Below are positions 63,129 through 64,000 of a stretch of 64,000 nt of DNA, piece after piece. This DNA is from Flavobacterium sp. KS-LB2 (GTDB lineage: Bacteria; Bacteroidota; Bacteroidia; Flavobacteriales; Flavobacteriaceae): positions 744,001 to 808,000 of the forward strand of contig NZ_CP145904.1 in NCBI RefSeq assembly GCF_036895565.1. The letters are read 5' to 3'. The notes under the pieces were generated by a model. That model was not told the DNA's origin. It worked only from the letters and a program-made list of their open reading frames with translations, and ran no database searches. Within the stretch, counting starts at the first letter, position 1. Every line of letters starts with the position of its first letter. Position numbers and translations under genes: made by a program.

Positions 63129-64000
63129 TTATTTGATAATTATTTTTTTACTGAGATCTCCTTTTGAGGTTTTGACTTTTACAATATACACTCCAGAACT
63201 TATTTTTTTTATGGGAAGTTGTATGTCATGTTGTCCTTGATTTTCAATTTTCCAGGTGCTGATTGATTGTCCAAGAAGATTAAATAAGGTTACTTCCTGT
63301 GCAATAGTTTCTAGTGCTGTATTGTTTATTACTATTGTGTTTTTATGTTGTAAATGGCTTATTTTTATGGTTTCATCAATACTAATTTCATCATTTAGAC
63401 CTAATGTTTGGTCTTTGAATCGTAATGAAAAACGAGAATGATGCTCGCCTTGGGTAAGATTGATTTCAAAAGCTTCATTTCGGATATTATGATACATTTT
63501 AGTTTCGTCATCGTATAGAAAAATGGGCTGGTTTGCGTCAAAATTTTCTAAATCATCAATCATGAATTTTACTTTTCCTGCTGCATCCGTTTTTACTCCA
63601 ATAGAGTAGGACGCATTACTATCAAAAAATCCTTCTCCCTGAATTACTAGTTGATTTTCTCCATTTAAAAAATACATATCATTAGGAAAGTCATCGATGT
63701 TTAAACCATCATAGCCGTAGTCCATTTCGCTAGTCGCTTTTTCATCCATAAACCCTAACAATACCTGTCTGTGATGATCATTATGGGAGTTGAATCCCAA
63801 TCGAATTTTTTTATAGGATTTATGCACTATTGGGTCATTATTATTGTTGTACCAAGGGAGACTTTTACCAGAATTGGTCTTATATATTACATTAGAAACT
63901 CCAACTTCATTTTCTTTATGGAAACCTCGTTGACTATTTTTAAAAATGACAGTGCCTCCTGACCCAATTTTTCCATTCACAAAAAATCCTTGTCCTACGG
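63129..64000 (-). CDS. T9SS-secreted protein, C-terminal part (5' end beyond window)
   Basis: The frame is open to the right edge, with VGQGFFVNGKIGSGG before the first internal Met, so the true start lies outside. The 290 visible residues match the C-terminal part of the giant protein, with FKNSQRGF, KIRLGFNS, HHRQVLLG, DDLENF and IFLYDDETKMYHNIRNEAF. The type A sorting domain ends it (SSGVYIVKVKTSKG, KKIIIK). It is a paralogue transcribed in the same direction, ahead of the giant gene. It has its own terminator, so the two are separate messages. Confidence 0.9.
   Translation of the reverse strand, partial: VGQGFFVNGKIGSGGTVIFKNSQRGFHKENEVGVSNVIYKTNSGKSLPWYNNNNDPIVHKSYKKIRLGFNSHNDHHRQVLLGFMDEKATSEMDYGYDGLNIDDFPNDMYFLNGENQLVIQGEGFFDSNASYSIGVKTDAAGKVKFMIDDLENFDANQPIFLYDDETKMYHNIRNEAFEINLTQGEHHSRFSLRFKDQTLGLNDEISIDETIKISHLQHKNTIVINNTALETIAQEVTLFNLLGQSISTWKIENQGQHDIQLPIKKISSGVYIVKVKTSKGDLSKKIIIK

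Noticed and set aside
1..64000. Mobile elements, prophage or defence island
   Set aside because: No transposase, integrase, phage structural, restriction or CRISPR-associated gene was recognised; gene content is mostly housekeeping and envelope.

Overview
The window reads as a chromosomal segment of a Flavobacterium-like member of the Bacteroidota. The evidence is low G+C content, promoters of the Bacteroidota type (a TTTG-like -33 element and TAnnTTTG at -7), very few Shine-Dalgarno sequences, a TonB-dependent receptor, two proteins ending in type IX secretion (T9SS) sorting domains, DUF2807 and PspC envelope proteins, and a housekeeping gene order (recF, TPR protein, ribH, mutL, two rhomboids, WbqC, lepB, dapB, DUF5683, parB, parA) typical of flavobacteria. 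I see no insertion sequence, prophage, CRISPR array or rRNA operon. One tRNA gene (Pro, TGG) is present.

Layout. 1-2120: TonB-dependent receptor cut by the left edge. 2413-6639: argS, ffh, folD, each followed by a hairpin or terminator. 6747-7790: a CorA-type Mg2+ transporter behind an unusual short leader ORF. 8093-10496: a three-gene unit (six-helix membrane protein, winged-helix regulator, large DUF4173/DUF4153-type membrane protein) with the same 10-bp palindrome at the start of the first and third transcripts. 10538-14224: rluF, an alpha/beta hydrolase, a coiled-coil 'zinc ribbon' family protein that has lost its cysteines, and a NIF3 family protein. 14335-16144: lpxK overlapping a purine nucleoside phosphorylase gene. 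16148-23509 (minus strand): TPR hybrid histidine kinase, gap, lipA, tonB, an ECF sigma factor and a family 2 glycosyltransferase. 23611-30825 (minus): PaiB-like protein, murB, asnB, a family 4 glycosyltransferase, DUF2461, a rhodanese-thioredoxin lipoprotein and recF. 30970-37193 (plus): TPR membrane protein, ribH, mutL, two rhomboids and an exo/endonuclease/phosphatase family protein. 37214-42802 (minus): WbqC, lepB, dapB, DUF5683, parB, parA. 43208-44358: tRNA-Pro and trxB. 44435-48938: an envelope-stress-like group (two DUF2807 proteins, PspC, PadR, DUF4870). 49221-49978: DUF4442 and a small Cys-rich exported protein. 50126-62692: a single gene for a protein of about 4,190 residues built from four kinds of tandem Ig/PKD-like repeats, a LamG-like domain and a T9SS sorting tail. 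63129-64000: the end of a paralogous T9SS protein cut by the right edge.

The most unusual candidates are regulatory. First, the corA leader holds a 10-codon ORF whose last sense codons form G-TTA-AAC in the right phase for -1 frameshifting. A stem-loop follows about 6 nt later, and the -1 product would stop one base before the corA start codon. Second, the palindrome AAAGTACTTT lies at the start of the 8144 transcript and again ahead of the 9111 gene, and the operon encodes a small winged-helix regulator that could bind it. Both are inferences from sequence layout and need experiments. The giant surface protein is the other standout. Its first array is four 267-bp units that are almost identical at DNA level, which suggests recent duplication or ongoing recombination.
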